A DNA stretch of 64,000 bases from Corylus avellana. Taxonomy: Eukaryota > Streptophyta > Magnoliopsida > Fagales > Betulaceae. The translations under genes were made by a program, and so were the position numbers. The DNA is taken from assembly GCF_901000735.1 (NCBI RefSeq), contig NC_081551.1, positions 4,267,420 through 4,331,419 on the forward strand, given 5' to 3'. Shown one piece after another: positions 26,275-38,426 of this stretch (its first letter is position 1; every line of letters starts with the position of its first letter). The notes beneath the pieces were generated by a model that searched no databases, was not told the DNA's origin, and saw only the letters and a list, made by a program, of their open reading frames with translations.

Positions 26275-29200
26275 TTTAGAAAAACAAGCACATGTGTGTC
26301 ATGTGTGTGTTTTTCTATAAGATTAAATCACATTGGTAGACGGAAGGGTTTTTATTTTGTCAACAACCAACTAGTTGGAAGGGGTCGAGTGTAACAAATA
26401 GTAATTTGCGTGTAAATGAGCGTTAGTTAAAAAATGTCAAGAATACATTTGAAATTGCGTTCGAGAAATAGAATTTTTAAGTTAAAATGAATTTTTTGGT
26501 ATTGTCAAAATGGCATTTTGGTCATTTTTATAGTAAAATAGTTAAATAAATACTTTTAAAAATTTTTACCAAACATGCCAACTTTCGGTTTGGCATAGTT
26601 TTTTAGGTACTAAAAGTATTTTTTAAGCTCTTTAAAGCAGTCTCAACCAGGCTAATTAACTCTTTTTATAGCAAAGTTTTGACTTCTTTTTTCTTTTATG
26701 AGAAGCTCTCTACTCTTTTCTTGTGTGCATGAGAGTCATTCTACTTCTAAGAGTATGTTCGGGATTGCGTTTAAAAATAGAGATTTTAAAGACAAAATTA
26801 ACTTTTTAGAAAAAAGAAAAAAAAAAATTTTTAAGTTTTTCTTAAAAATGCATTTTGACTATTTTTAAAGTCAAAAAATCGAAGTACTTTTAAATTTTTT
26901 ACCAAGCATGTCAAATTTTTGTTTGATACAACTTATTGAGTACTAAAAGCACTTTTTATGTTCTCCAACACAATCTCAAACATACTTGTATGTAAGAAAT
27001 CACTTCCTCCCTTAATGAGTTACTAGAGGAGGAAAGAGTTTTGCCTCCTCCTCAACGCATATAATCCACATGTTGTAAACTAGAAGGTTTCAGACTAGCA
27101 ATGGCTTAGATAGTGGACTTGTGATCCAAGCTCATCTCCATAATGTAGTAGGTTCAAATATTGTAGACAGTTCAAATACCAACAATAGCAACAAAACAGA
27201 GCAGGCTACAGAGGAAGTTAAGGTTGTGACTTGTGACCAATTCTGCAGTACTTTAAACCAATTCTACATCACTTTAAAAACCTGTATTTTTCGGGCAAAG
27301 TAAACTTACAACCCTTGTAAAATACTCTCACTAATTAATATGTAGGACAACCCACACCCCGCTTGTCTTTGCTCTAGCTCAGCTCTCCGCCGGCAAATCT
27401 TCTACGAGAGTCTTTCCTTACTGACTCCCAACTCTCCGATAGACTTCTTGACGGTAAAAAATTATGTATGGTGTGGCAAATGCTAGTGATGGTTGTTAAA
27501 AGAGTTAAAAGAGTGATACACATAATTCTTCTAACCATTTTTCAACCATTTCTTTTATAAAATTTAATAGAATTTGTAAAATCACGTGAATCTCACACAA
27601 ATTCAATAATAAATTTTCTCATTTACTATACAAAGATGAGTAAAAGATAAGAGGAAAAATAATTTTTATCATTTCTCATGTTAAAAGGATACACATGGCA
27701 GTTCCCATATTCCTAACCAAAAGTCATAATATTATATCGTTTTGTCGCTGTTCATATTGACATATTCTTTTAAAAAATTATGATTATAATGTATAAATGC
27801 AGGCACTCCTGGAAAAGCAAAAAGTACAGAGTCTCAATCACAATGACCACCAAGTAGGTTGCAGCGACATTAATCCAAGTAAATGCAGGAGCAACCAGAC
27901 AACAGAATAAGTAACGTGTTTAATAACAGTATTGTTGGCATCAATATGCCCAATAATGTGACTAGATATGATTAAAAACCACCCTAGTAAGAACGTGGCA
28001 AATGAAAATCATACTTATCATTCAAACACAGAAAGCTGTAGTTCAAAGTCAATAATAAGCCCCCAAGGTTTCATATATACAATCCTCTTAAATCACTCTC
28101 AAAAATCTTATCATTTTTCTACACTTGAATTTAACATGAAAAATTGGTAAAAAAAAATTATAACAATGAAGAAGAAAGACAAANNNNNNNNNNNNNNNNN
28201 NNNNNNNNNNNNNNNNNNNNNNNNNNNNNNNNNNNNNNNNNNNNNNNNNNNNNNNNNNNNNNNNNNNNNNNNNNNNNNNNNNNAAAATGGATTATCTTAT
28301 TATATATAATTTTGCTACATAATTTAAGCATTATAATCAGATTACTGTCTAGTAATAATTCCATTGAGAAAACCAACAAACCTATACAACTTTTTTTTTT
28401 TTTTCCTGTTTTCTGACAATAATCAGTTGTCAGAAAGAAATTGAATTTAAATCTTCCAGAGCTTCACATGAAATTTACCTTTGACCATACAAAGATTTGA
28501 TTCATCAGATGGTTAATTTCATTTACAGTGGTCAGTTCAGATCATAATAGGTGGGGCAAACTAGATTGTGGAATATCCACAAGCAGGCCGTTTGCCTAAG
28601 CATTTTCAAAGATTGGAAACACCAAGTACATACATTCACCCATTGTAGGAATCTAGAACAATACCTTTAATCGAGGGTTTATCATATTTATCTTTCCTCT
28701 CATCCTCATTCTTCCATTCACTGTCATCATCATCATCACCCATCTCATCCCTTCCATCATTTCCTATATCACTTTCACTAGCAGTCTCCCACTCAGAATC
28801 ATCAGTCTCATGGCCATAGATGTCACCAGCATCACCATCACAGTGGACACCCCCAAGTTTGATAGCTGCCTCCCTAAATAACCAAGCTGCACGCATCTGC
28901 TTCTTCACTAATCGTTCAGCATAGTCAGGAACCTTATTCTGCCTCAATGAAAGATCAGGGTCATTTGACTGAGAGCACTCATTTATGAACAGAATTGCAT
29001 CTAACAAGCTCTCCTTAGCTAATCCCAGCATGTCATATGCCTGAGCTCTCCTCCACAGGCTTTTGGCATGACGGTTAAGAGGGTTGTGAAGACAGAGAGC
29101 ACGTGTAGCATCACTTATGGCAGCCAAGGGTTGTTGCAACAGAAGATGACACTGGGCACGATTACTGTACAAAACCACTCTCTCTTTTTTGGATCTCATT

Positions 29201-30721
29201 GGACATAATGCCAGTGCTTCTGAGTACTTTGATGCAGCTCCAGATATATTTCCTGATGAAAACAGGGAATTTCCTTCAAGCTTCACCACTAGTGCTGCTG
29301 CCTGTTTAATGTGGAGATCCTCTTTTGGCATACTCTTTTCCCACTTCAATCTCTGCCTAGAGTTAAGTAGTTCCTCAATCTGTTCTTTTGTGCGGTTGCT
29401 GACAGAGTTACGTCCACTCCCTTGTGATTGAATGCATTCCTGAAGAACATTTACAATGGAATCACCAAGCTTCTTGTGATCACCTAGAGCTGATATCTCT
29501 GCAAGGTCCACAAGTGCTGGTACTGCCTTGTCAATCACCTGAAAAACAAATTGGGAATCATTAAGTAGGTACTAGCAGAGCCTATATTTCAAACACCAAA
29601 AAATTAGAAGTACGTTGCTTTCTTCCTAAAAAGTTGTTCTATCTTGGTCTCTCTTAATCACATCTCCAGAAGATGACGCTTCAAACTGTAAAAATGTGAA
29701 ATTAATCTCAAAAAACCCTTTGTCGTCCCAAAAATTAACCAATGAAATAGGGAAAAGGCAATGCTGAGTATAACTATATTACATTCAGAAGAAACAAAGT
29801 CCTAACAATGTGGAGTGCATTTTTGCATACAGCATTTGATGTATAGAAAACTTCACATCACATTACCAAAATTAGTCTCAGGATAAAATCACAGGGTGAA
29901 AGTATTCTGATATTACATTTCTCCAAGAAAAACCATCAATTTAATAGAATTAAACTGAAAAAGGAGTTTATGATATGGCAAAGTTTACTGCAGGCTTGCC
30001 ATTTGGGATCCCTGATTATGGCAAGAGAGTAACACAAAGTCTAAAGCAGGTGACATGCAACCATCAACTGTGCACATCTGTACATTGAAGCACAGTCTTC
30101 AATTTTTCAAGATACAAGATTGGATGATGGCAATCTCCAAAATGTTGCCTTACTTGAAAATGATGCAATCCAAAAGTTAGCATTACCGTTAGCACTCCGT
30201 CAATATTCAATATGCAGATTATATAACGCATTTAAGTGATGTACCATAAACTAAAAAGATAATCAACAAAATTACTATACAACTTTGTGATAGTCAAGCC
30301 AATATGACCTGCTCTCAACCACGAGAATGCTTGTCTCTGAAATAATTAGAACAAGTTTTTGTGTTTGAATTGAATCCAAGTGCTCTTACAGCTAACAATT
30401 TATCCTAAGATACCAAAGCAGGTGGTCAAACATACTTTTACAGTTAAAATTTTAACTGCAATTTGAGTAGACCCGTTAGTTCTAACTTTCAAATTCAATA
30501 TACATAAAGAAGATGACATGTACTAGTGGTGTTTATTTATTAATAAGACACAGAAGATCTGTGCATTTAATCCAGTAAGCACAGTTCATCTATAACATGA
30601 GAATAGTAATGCTTTTAGGTATAATATACTATCTTCAACACAATACATATCTTTCAAAAGCCTAAATTGAGATGTGGGTTGCAGTAAGATTTAGTCGTAC
30701 CTTGAACTAGTTACTAAATAA
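26275..30721. repeat. Long direct repeat, copy 2
   Basis: This is the counterpart of 20998-26174. The small contig 26275-28183 differs from copy 1 by substitutions and indels, for example an extra AATGTAGTAGGTTC near 27142, so it looks like the alternative haplotype. From 28284 on the match is nearly exact (differences seen near 30092 and 30455 and in one T-run length). Confidence 0.9.
28184..28283. other. Assembly gap, 100 N
   Basis: A run of exactly 100 N standing where copy 1 has 847 bp (22888-23734), so the gap size is a placeholder. Confidence 0.99.
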
Positions 30722-32284
30722 ATACATGAACAAAACTATATTAGATGATGGTGATTCTCCAAAGAAAGACGCCATACCATAGATAAGGACTAAAGATGGG
30801 TCTGCTCAAACAATTCAGGCTAAGAATACCTAGCACAACAATAGAAGTGACCTATTCCACATTCACTTGATGAAGTAATAGGCTCCGACATATGAAGGGC
30901 ATTCAAAGAGAAACAGTCATTTTATGCAGTGAAAAAAGAATAACAGAAAACATAAATCATTTAAAAAAAAATTTGAGGCCTTTCAAAATGCTTTATATCT
31001 CCTATTATTACAGGTTTAAACCATCTATGATGAAAACTGAACTCAAACATCATAAGTGACATATTAAACATAATGAACGAGCATAATTGAAGTTAATATA
31101 AAGCTTTAGTACAATAATTTCTTCATAAAAAATTTATGAGAATGCATATTAAGAATATGAGGACAAAAGCAAAGCTAATATTCAACATTGACAATCTTTA
31201 AAAGGACTTAATTAAACTAATGTGCCATTTGGATTTGCTGGAGCAATTCACATTTATAACTGAAATATTAAAATTGGATGCAAATTCAGGTCAGCAGAAT
31301 GTGAAATATCTATACCTTATGGCATGTACTTGGGTCTTGAAGCAACCAAAGAAGACAATCGATAGCCATATATTGCCAATCATCTGATGATCGAGCAATA
31401 TTGCACAATGCTTCAATGATTCCAGAACAGCTAGCAACAGGTCCCCTACCCAGCTTATGATGGCATATTGTTCTTAATAAACCAATACCAGCAGGTGAGT
31501 TTTCATTAACAAGTCCACCCCACATCCCAGGTAGCTTCATTAAGAATTCAGGTTTGCATATTGTAGGAAGAAACTCAGGTTTAAAAGCAAAGCAATTAAT
31601 GAGCTGAAGGGACCAGCACTGTAACTGACTAGCCCATTCCTCTGCCTTCCTTGACTCCATTTCAACACCACCCATGCCACGTGTAAGCAGATCACAATGA
31701 TAGCTTAGCCTTCTATCGACATACTGGTAAAAATGGGAGTAAACTATTTCTAGGGAACTCATCGCTAGTTGAATGGAAAGCTCAAGAATCTCACCATGAC
31801 TTGCTACAGCAGAAAAAGTGTTGGAATAAGTAGCCAAGTGTCCTAAAGCTCGTACTGCTACTCTTTGTTCAACCCAAGTTAACCTCCCTCTCAGAAGTTC
31901 AACTAACGGAGGGATCACTCCAGCATGAACAGCGCTTTCTGCAAATTCTTCCATATTCATGGTGTAGGATCCAATAATATGAGCTGCATAATAAGGAATA
32001 TATATGTTTTGGTCATGAGAAAGCCAGCGGCGATTTTTTAGGCCTTTCCATATGAGTGCAGCCATGCACTCAAATATTCCCAACTCAATGAACTCCGGAT
32101 CATTTGGATGTGCCATGGCAGTGTTCCAAAGGCCACTGATCGGGAGAACCTGACCATCATCATCCTGTGAAGGAAGTTCTCTAAAAAATTTCAGTATACT
32201 TGCTCTGCGCTTACTCGGATTCCCTTCCTTCATAACACAGAAGAAGCATCCTGGATACGGACAGTCTGATGATACTTTGTCCAT
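28636..32284 (-). CDS. ARM-repeat and TPR protein, 623 aa, conserved plant protein of unknown function
   Basis: Two coding exons: 31316-32284 (323 codons, ending CHK) and 28636-29538 (300 codons plus stop), joined in phase 0 across AAG|GTATAG and TTTTTCAG|GTGATT. The N-terminal part begins MDKVSSDCPYPGCFFCVMKE, a Cys-rich start, followed by helical armadillo-like sequence (for example VIPPLVELLRG near residues 124-134). Residues 401-513 form about three TPRs (EGNSLFSSGN, YSNRAQCHLLL, WRRAQAYDMLG). The end is acidic and low in complexity (DDSEWETASESD, five consecutive D). TPR/ARM proteins usually act as scaffolds or chaperone partners; a specific role is not known to me. No signal peptide or membrane segment is visible, so it is probably soluble. 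I recognise the N-terminal half as strongly conserved in plants. Confidence 0.92.
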
Positions 32285-32348
32285 GCTCAGTAACTAACTA
32301 CTCGATATTCATAGAGCTCACAAGTTAATTGCTCATTGAGTAGCTAAA
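32285..32348 (-). other. Probable 5'UTR segment upstream of the ARM/TPR start codon
   Basis: An acceptor-like TTATTCAG ends at 32349 on the minus strand, 64 bases before the ATG at 32284. With the donor at 35761 it would make a 5'UTR intron of about 3.4 kb. Inferred from splice motifs. Confidence 0.35.
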
Positions 32349-32659
32349 CTGAATAAATACTTCAATTCTGCATATAAATTCATATTGGGTTAGCGTCAGG
32401 CAGAATATCAGAGGCCAACCAAATAAATAAACCTGCAACAACAGTAAGCTAAGAAAACGTATTCCAGACATTGAAACAAGGATTGTGGATTCTACAAAAG
32501 AACTTAACAAGTATAATACTCATTAAACACACATTAGTCCCTATTATCACATGTAACCAATAACTCATGATCCATTCACACAAGCTTGAAATAAACATTA
32601 CTTTTACCAACTTATTCTAGACTGTATTAGGAAAAAACACAGATAAATTTTCCTAAAGT

Positions 32660-33672
32660 TCCTCGTGGTTCGCATGGGGTAAGGTTATGGAAACACATTT
32701 GTAAGAGTTGAAGGTCGTTTCACTGTCACATTAGATTTGATCCTGGATTGGGGTCAAAAGTCAAATTTTGGGAGGATGTTTGGTGCGGTGAGATGCCCCT
32801 CAAGGATGCTTTTCCCAGTCTCTTCAATATTGCTAGTAATAAGGATGCTTCCATTGTGGATATCAGGGAGAATTTAAATGGTATGGTACATTGAAATGTT
32901 ACCTTCACTCGTAGAATTCATGATTGGGAGGAGATGGTCTTAGCCTCCTTTTTCTCACTGTTGTATTCGCTCTCGATGCGTGGTGAAGGGGAGGATCGGA
33001 TCCTTCTAGAAAAGGGAAGTTTGAGGTTCGCTCTTTTTATAGGAAGCTTGTCCTTAAAGAGCCCAACCATTTCCCTTGGAAAAGTATTTGGTGCACTAAG
33101 GCTCCTTCGAGAGTGGCATTTTTTGCTTGGTCGGCCGCCCTTGGGAAATCTCTTACCTTGGATAATGTTCGGAAGAGAAGTATTGTTGTGATTAATCAAT
33201 GTTGTATGTGTGAATCGGAAGAGGAGTCTATGGATCATCTCTTTCTTCATTGTGGGGTTGCGCGCACTTCGTGGGCTGTTATCTTCTCTCATTTCAACAT
33301 GTGTTGGGTTATACCTAGAAGCGTCAAGGAGATGTTCGCTAGCTGGTGGTTGGGCGGAAAATCCCGTAGCGCTATGGTGTGAAAGATGGTTCTCCTTTAT
33401 CTTTTATGGTGCCTTTGGAAGGAAAGAAATGCTAGATGTTTTGAGGATTTGTCGAGGAACCTAGAGGATCTTGTTCTTTTTTTTTTTGTACACGCTCTTT
33501 ACTTGAACTGCAGGCTGGCTTGCATCCTTAGTGATCAATTTTCCTGATTTTCTTTTTATGTTCTCTCCTTCTTTCTCCCCTTCTTAGTCGCTCTCTTGTA
33601 TACTCCTTGTGTACTAGGGTTGCACCCCTCTGCGCTCTTTTAATGCATCATTACTTATCAAAAAAAAAAAAC
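32660..33672 (+). mobile_element. 5'-truncated LINE, 3' end with zf-RVT domain
   Basis: It starts mid-ORF2 (GSKVKFWEDVWCGEMPLKD), runs through the zinc-binding RT-associated domain at about 33090-33290 (CCMCESEEESMDHLFLHCG), and ends in the LINE tail TACTCCTTGTGTACTAGG with an A run at 33660-33672. Frames are broken. It sits antisense in the probable 5'UTR intron of the ARM/TPR gene. Confidence 0.85.
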
Positions 33673-33769
33673 ATTCCCTAACATGCTCTTATCCAAATGA
33701 TATTCATTCTATATAATTGCTTGATTTTCTAGATGTATACATATGCACCACTTTATAATGTAGGAGAGG

Positions 33770-34965
33770 AGAATCATCATCCGAGTTGTCAGATACCAAA
33801 TTAATGGTGCTGGAATATCTTGATAGAGAAGATGAATACAAGAACGACAAGAATGAAGCATAAGTTTTGAGGATTGTTTTCGGAATAATATTTTTTGCTT
33901 TGTCTTCAAGTATTTTACTTTGTCTCCAAGTTTCAAGGTTATTTTTGTATTTTTATCTTTTTATCTTTTTCTACAAGTATTTTGCTTAAAGAGCACTCAA
34001 AGCTTAGCCTATATAAAGGCATATGGTCTGTATTATTTTTTTAATTCAGTTTTGAAGTATTAATCAAATCTCAATCTTTCAGAGTTATTTTCTGTTTTCT
34101 TTGGGGCAATTAGAGTTTTTCTTTTCTCTAATCGTTATTTTCTCTCTTCTTGAGTCCCCTTTACAGCCTTCAATCTTAGTTTATGTTTACTTTCATACAC
34201 CGTCAAAACAATTCTAGTTATGTTCGGTGTCTGTTGGTATCAGAGCTTAGCATCTTCTTGAGGTGATTTTTTTATCAGTTTTCCTGGTTGGTAATCGTAC
34301 TCGGCATGGACAAGTGCCAAATGAGGAAGTTTTCTACCATGAACATAGTCTATAAGATGTGATGATTGAAAACTTGCAGAGACAAGTTGCAAAGTTAACC
34401 CAACTCTTGGCGGCGCAAAACTTGGATATGCATCACGATATTGATGATGACGATTCAGAATCCAGTTTTTGAGAACCCGTATCACAATCTTGTTCTAGTT
34501 TGAGAATATTGCGGTTGGGATGAGCGGCATGGAGCTTCCAAAATTTGCTAGCACTCTCATCACCTTACAAGTCCACCACCATATGGAATGGTATTGTCAA
34601 GACAATGGAAAGGAGGTTGGCGGGTTGGATTTGTCGGAGATCTTTGTCGATGCTCGTAGCGCATAGAAGGCAAATGTGGGGTAGGCCACAAATCCCGACT
34701 TTTCTCGTCTTAGTGTAGTGGAACTAAAATACCCGAGTGAAGGAAATTCAATAGGTTTTCTTATTTGTCGAAGGGGCTTTATTTGTTGAAGAGAGGGAGG
34801 TTGCCGTTGATCAAATTTCAGTCTTTCACAATTATTCTATGTTTTCTTTGGGGCAACTAAGGTTTTTCTCTTCCCTAATCGTTACTTAATTTCTTCTCGA
34901 GTCCCTTTTACAGTTTACTTTCATACGTTATCGGAACAATTCTAGTTCTATTTGGGGTCACTTTA
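33770..34965 (+). mobile_element. Degenerate LTR retrotransposon with gag remnant
   Basis: A probable left LTR ends near 34232 and is followed at 34233 by TGGTATCAGAGCT, the Met-tRNA primer-binding site. The internal part encodes broken gag-like text around 34380-34660, with QRQVAKLTQLLA-like and ESSFENPYHN-like segments as in Ty3/gypsy elements. From about 34810 to 34962 the LTR sequence returns (CTTTGGGGCAACTA against CTTTGGGGCAATTA at 34098). Most of the internal domain is deleted and the outer boundaries are uncertain. Confidence 0.6.
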
Positions 34966-35760
34966 CATATGCATATAAGCTTCACTACACATTTTCTAAC
35001 ACTAATAGTTCTCTAACTTGCAGGCTATAGGGGAAGAGAATCATCCGGTCCAATTGATTCACATTTTCACTATTTTGAGATTGACTGATATAATTAAATA
35101 ACTAATTAACCATACAAACCTTAGCAAAAGTTACATCATCATACTTGAATTCATAGAGACGAACAACTCGTATACAACATCACATCAAACCCAAATATGG
35201 CACAGAAAACACTGAGTAATTCAATATGCATGCAGTGCAAACAAGTTCAGAAATTTTATATATCCAAAAGCCCAAATTGTCAAAATGCTGACGCAACCGC
35301 ATCTTGGGCGACAAAAAAGAGAACAAAATTAATTGATATAAAATAAAGATATCATCAGCTACTCAAATCAATAATGAAAATGTCACTAAAACTTTCAAAT
35401 AATTTACAGCAAATATATGACAGCAGGGCATTCAAAAACAACAAAAATCTAAGAAAACAGAGGTGATCACTCTAGCCCAAACAAACAGTACTATAGCTAC
35501 ATTTCAACATCAATTAGATCTAAAGGATAAACCTTTACTCAAGGCCAAAAAAACAAAAAAAAGTTCTTAATAAGATCCAAAACCCAAAAATACCTAAATC
35601 CCACATAAAAAAATTCAACCCACAAACCCTTAGACCCCAAAAAAAAAAATTAAAAAGTAAACAATCTCAGACGTGAACAGTTACACCAAGTAGAAAAATC
35701 ACATGTGAAACCGAAAACAAAAGAAAAACAGAGACAGTTGTGAAACTAAAAAGAAGATAC
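34966..35760. other. Remainder of probable 5'UTR intron, no feature seen
   Basis: AT-rich with short A runs. No coding frame, inverted repeat or mobile element was recognised. Confidence 0.5.
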
Positions 35761-35954
35761 CTCGGACGAAACCGGTTCTTTCAGAAACAACAAGTAGAAG
35801 AATGAACTAAAAGAATTCCTTGGCCAAACTGAAAAAACAAAAAAGAAAGCTAAAGCTTTTGTGTATCTTCTTTTCTGTTGCTCCAAAGTAGAATATTTTT
35901 GCTTTTCTGTGACTTTGATTCATATATTGCCGAATCGAAATGGAATTAAGAGCA

Positions 35955-35998
<44 letters not shown>

Positions 35999-36000
35999 GG
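35761..36000 (-). other. Probable non-coding first exon of the ARM/TPR gene
   Basis: On the minus strand the block ends in TTTCGTCCGAG|GTATCTTC, a strong donor, and begins next to a long CT tract (35958-35997), a typical plant leader layout. There is no other candidate gene nearby on this strand. Confidence 0.4.
35958..35997. repeat. (GA)n microsatellite
   Basis: About 18 GA units with one interruption, at the likely transcription start of the ARM/TPR gene; read on the gene strand it is a CT tract. Confidence 0.9.
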
Positions 36001-36433
36001 GCAGAAGTGGTGGAGCTTACATGTTACATGAAACGGTGTTTTGTGTCTTTGGGTTTTGATTCTGACAGGCGACAGCGGAGAAGATCCTGCTATGAAAGAA
36101 AATATACACTGTTTTAATGGAATGCCAAACCATGTATTTCATTTTTAATTTTCCCGAAAAGAACATATCCACTCCCCCACGCGCTGCGTCTCACGCTCGA
36201 TTGGGCACTCCTTTCTTTCTTTTTTCCCCATTTTTGAGCCAAGAAGGGGGGGATGAACGGATTTCAAAATCGTGGTTTTTGTGAAAATAAGATGTTAAAT
36301 TGAAAATATGCGATTATATAATTTCTATTATCATAATAATTCAACGTTGAGTCCAAACGAGATTCTAGCTCAACACTCTTACGAAATAATATAATAAACT
36401 CGTAATCATAACAGATTTTTATATGATTTATAA

Positions 36434-36882
36434 GAGCATTCCTAATAGGGAAGTCATATTTTTATATAAAATGGTTTTTCAGAACTCATTTTTATCTAGT
36501 TTTTTAAACCATTTTTAAATGTCTCAATATCCGATTAGCTATATTTTTATCTATTCTATTAAAATATTATTAAAAGCAATAAAAGTTTTGAGAAAAAAAT
36601 AGAACATGTGAGAGGAAAAATGGGTAAAGTTTTGGAAAAAAGATAACATGCAGTGAAAAAGTAAGAAAAGATTTTGGAAAGAGAGAAAATAAGTGAGAGA
36701 AACAATGAAATATAAAATAGCTCCCTTGAAAAGTGCTGCTACATTTGGCTTTTTTTTTAGCTCTTCCAATCAAATATCTATTTTTTATTTTCTTTTGGCT
36801 AATCCAATGTACGGGATTTTTTAAACATTTTAACAGTCATTTTAGATAAAAGTAACATTTAGCTCTTCTATTAGGAATGCTC
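36434..36882. mobile_element. Tourist/Harbinger-type MITE, 449 bp
   Basis: Perfect terminal inverted repeats GAGCATTCCTAATAG and CTATTAGGAATGCTC, flanked by the direct repeat TAA at 36431-36433 and 36883-36885. Size, ends and three-base duplication fit PIF/Harbinger MITEs. The interior is AT-rich and non-coding; the overlapping minus frames of 67-72 residues are chance. Confidence 0.85.
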
Positions 36883-37329
36883 TAATAGAATTGAAAAATA
36901 TTAAACACAAGCAAAATACATAGATAAACACCACCTCCAAAAGTATTATCCTATTTTCTAAAATTGCCCTTTTCATAGCAAATCTTTTAGCTGAAACCAT
37001 AATTGCCCCTTTAAACTACCACATAATTTCCCTGGTTATCCAAATTTTAAAAAATTGTTAAATTCAACAGAAAAATAGATCATATGCAATGCAAGCGAAG
37101 TAAAATAACAAAAATATCGTTTCAGATCATAGAATAAAAAATTTCAAAAAAAAAAAAAAAAAAAAGGGACCCATGGCATATATAGTGAGTTTTGGTTTAG
37201 AGGTGATTGATGTGATTTAAAGTAAGTAGAAATTTTGAATTTTTTGTATATAAAAGTTTAAAAAAAAAAAAGACAAAAAGTTGAGTTTAAAAAATAAATA
37301 AAAAATTGGAATTTGTGAAGTCTTCTGCC

Positions 37330-38425
37330 AAACAAGGCCATATGTGTCATCTCTCTCTTTTCTTATAGACAATACCAAGAAGAACTTCAAGATGAAGAAA
37401 ATTCTATATCTAAATCTTTTCTCCTCTCCTTTTACGGTTGTTCGATGTCTTCTCTATAAGCTCTACTGGTCTCTATTTTTGGCGAGTTATTTTAAATCTA
37501 GCTTGTACATGATCCAGATTGGTGTGGAGGCTTAACTCTCACGGCCAAATTTTTAGTTTCTAGTTGTTTTTTATTTTTGTTTTGTATTTGAGCTACCTAT
37601 GTCCTAGATCTAGTATGCACAAAGCAGGTCTATTCCTTAAATATAATTGTACATGAGTTAGCAAAAGCTTGAAATCATTTTTATGACTTTGCTTCCATGG
37701 GGCTGATCTTCCTGAGTTTCCTTTTGGCTCGCTTTGGGTTGGTCCCATGGCGGTCGAGCCTACATGCTTGGTTGTTTCATTGGCGACATGCCTGTGCACG
37801 TAGATGGTGTTCGTTTCACCCAGTGCTACGCATGGGCAAGCTGGTGGGGCTGCTTGGGCTATGACTTTACTTCCATGGGGTTGTTCCCCCTCAGTTTCCT
37901 TTTGGCTCGCTTTGGGATGGCACCATGGCGGTCGAGCCTACATGCTTGGTTGTTTCATTGGCGACATGCATGTACACGTAGATGGTGTTTGTTTCACTAA
38001 GTGCTACGCATGGGCAAGCTAGTGGGGCTGCTTGGGCTATGGCTTTACTTCCATGGGGTTGTTCCCCCTCGGTTTCCTTTTGGCTCAATTTGGGATGGCA
38101 CCATGGCGGTCGAGCCTACGTGCTTGGTTGTTTCATTGGCGACATGCATGTACATGTAGATGGTGTTCGTTTCACCCAGTGCTATGCATGGGCAAGCTGA
38201 TGGGGCTGCTTAGGCTATGGCTTTGCTTCCATGGGGCTGTTTCCCCTCAGTTTCCTTTTGGCTCGCTTTGCGGTCAAGCCTACATGCTTGGTGGTTTCAT
38301 TGGCAACACGCATGTGCAAGCGGATGGTGTTCATTTCACCCAATGCTACGTATGAGCAAGCTAGTGGGGTTGCTTAGGCTATGGCTTTGCTTCCATGGGA
38401 CTAATTAACAAAAAAAAAAAAAAAA
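37330..38425 (+). repeat. 178-bp tandem repeat array with A tail
   Basis: The motif TTCCATGGG recurs at 37693, 37871, 38049, 38227 and 38391. The first three spacings are exactly 178 bp; the last is 164 because of a deletion near 38268. Four units are highly similar and much richer in G/C than the surroundings. The array ends in an 18-base A tract at 38409-38426, and 37330-37690 is unique lead-in sequence. The overall shape is that of a retroelement with a repeated 3' part. Frames within it (up to 107 residues) shift by one base per unit and are not credible proteins. Confidence 0.8.
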
Positions 38426-38426
38426 A

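Noticed and set aside
20998..30721. Genuine tandem gene duplication of the ARM/TPR locus
   Set aside because: Copies break exactly at N gaps, only the last exon is repeated, and the nearest 2.4 kb is almost identical; artefact is simpler.
37693..38400. CRISPR-like array
   Set aside because: The repeats are long, contiguous 178-bp units without unique spacers in a plant nuclear genome.
37734..38408. Several overlapping plus-strand frames of 60-107 residues in the tandem array
   Set aside because: They arise because a 178-bp unit shifts frame each copy; there is no start context, no conserved domain and no single continuous frame.
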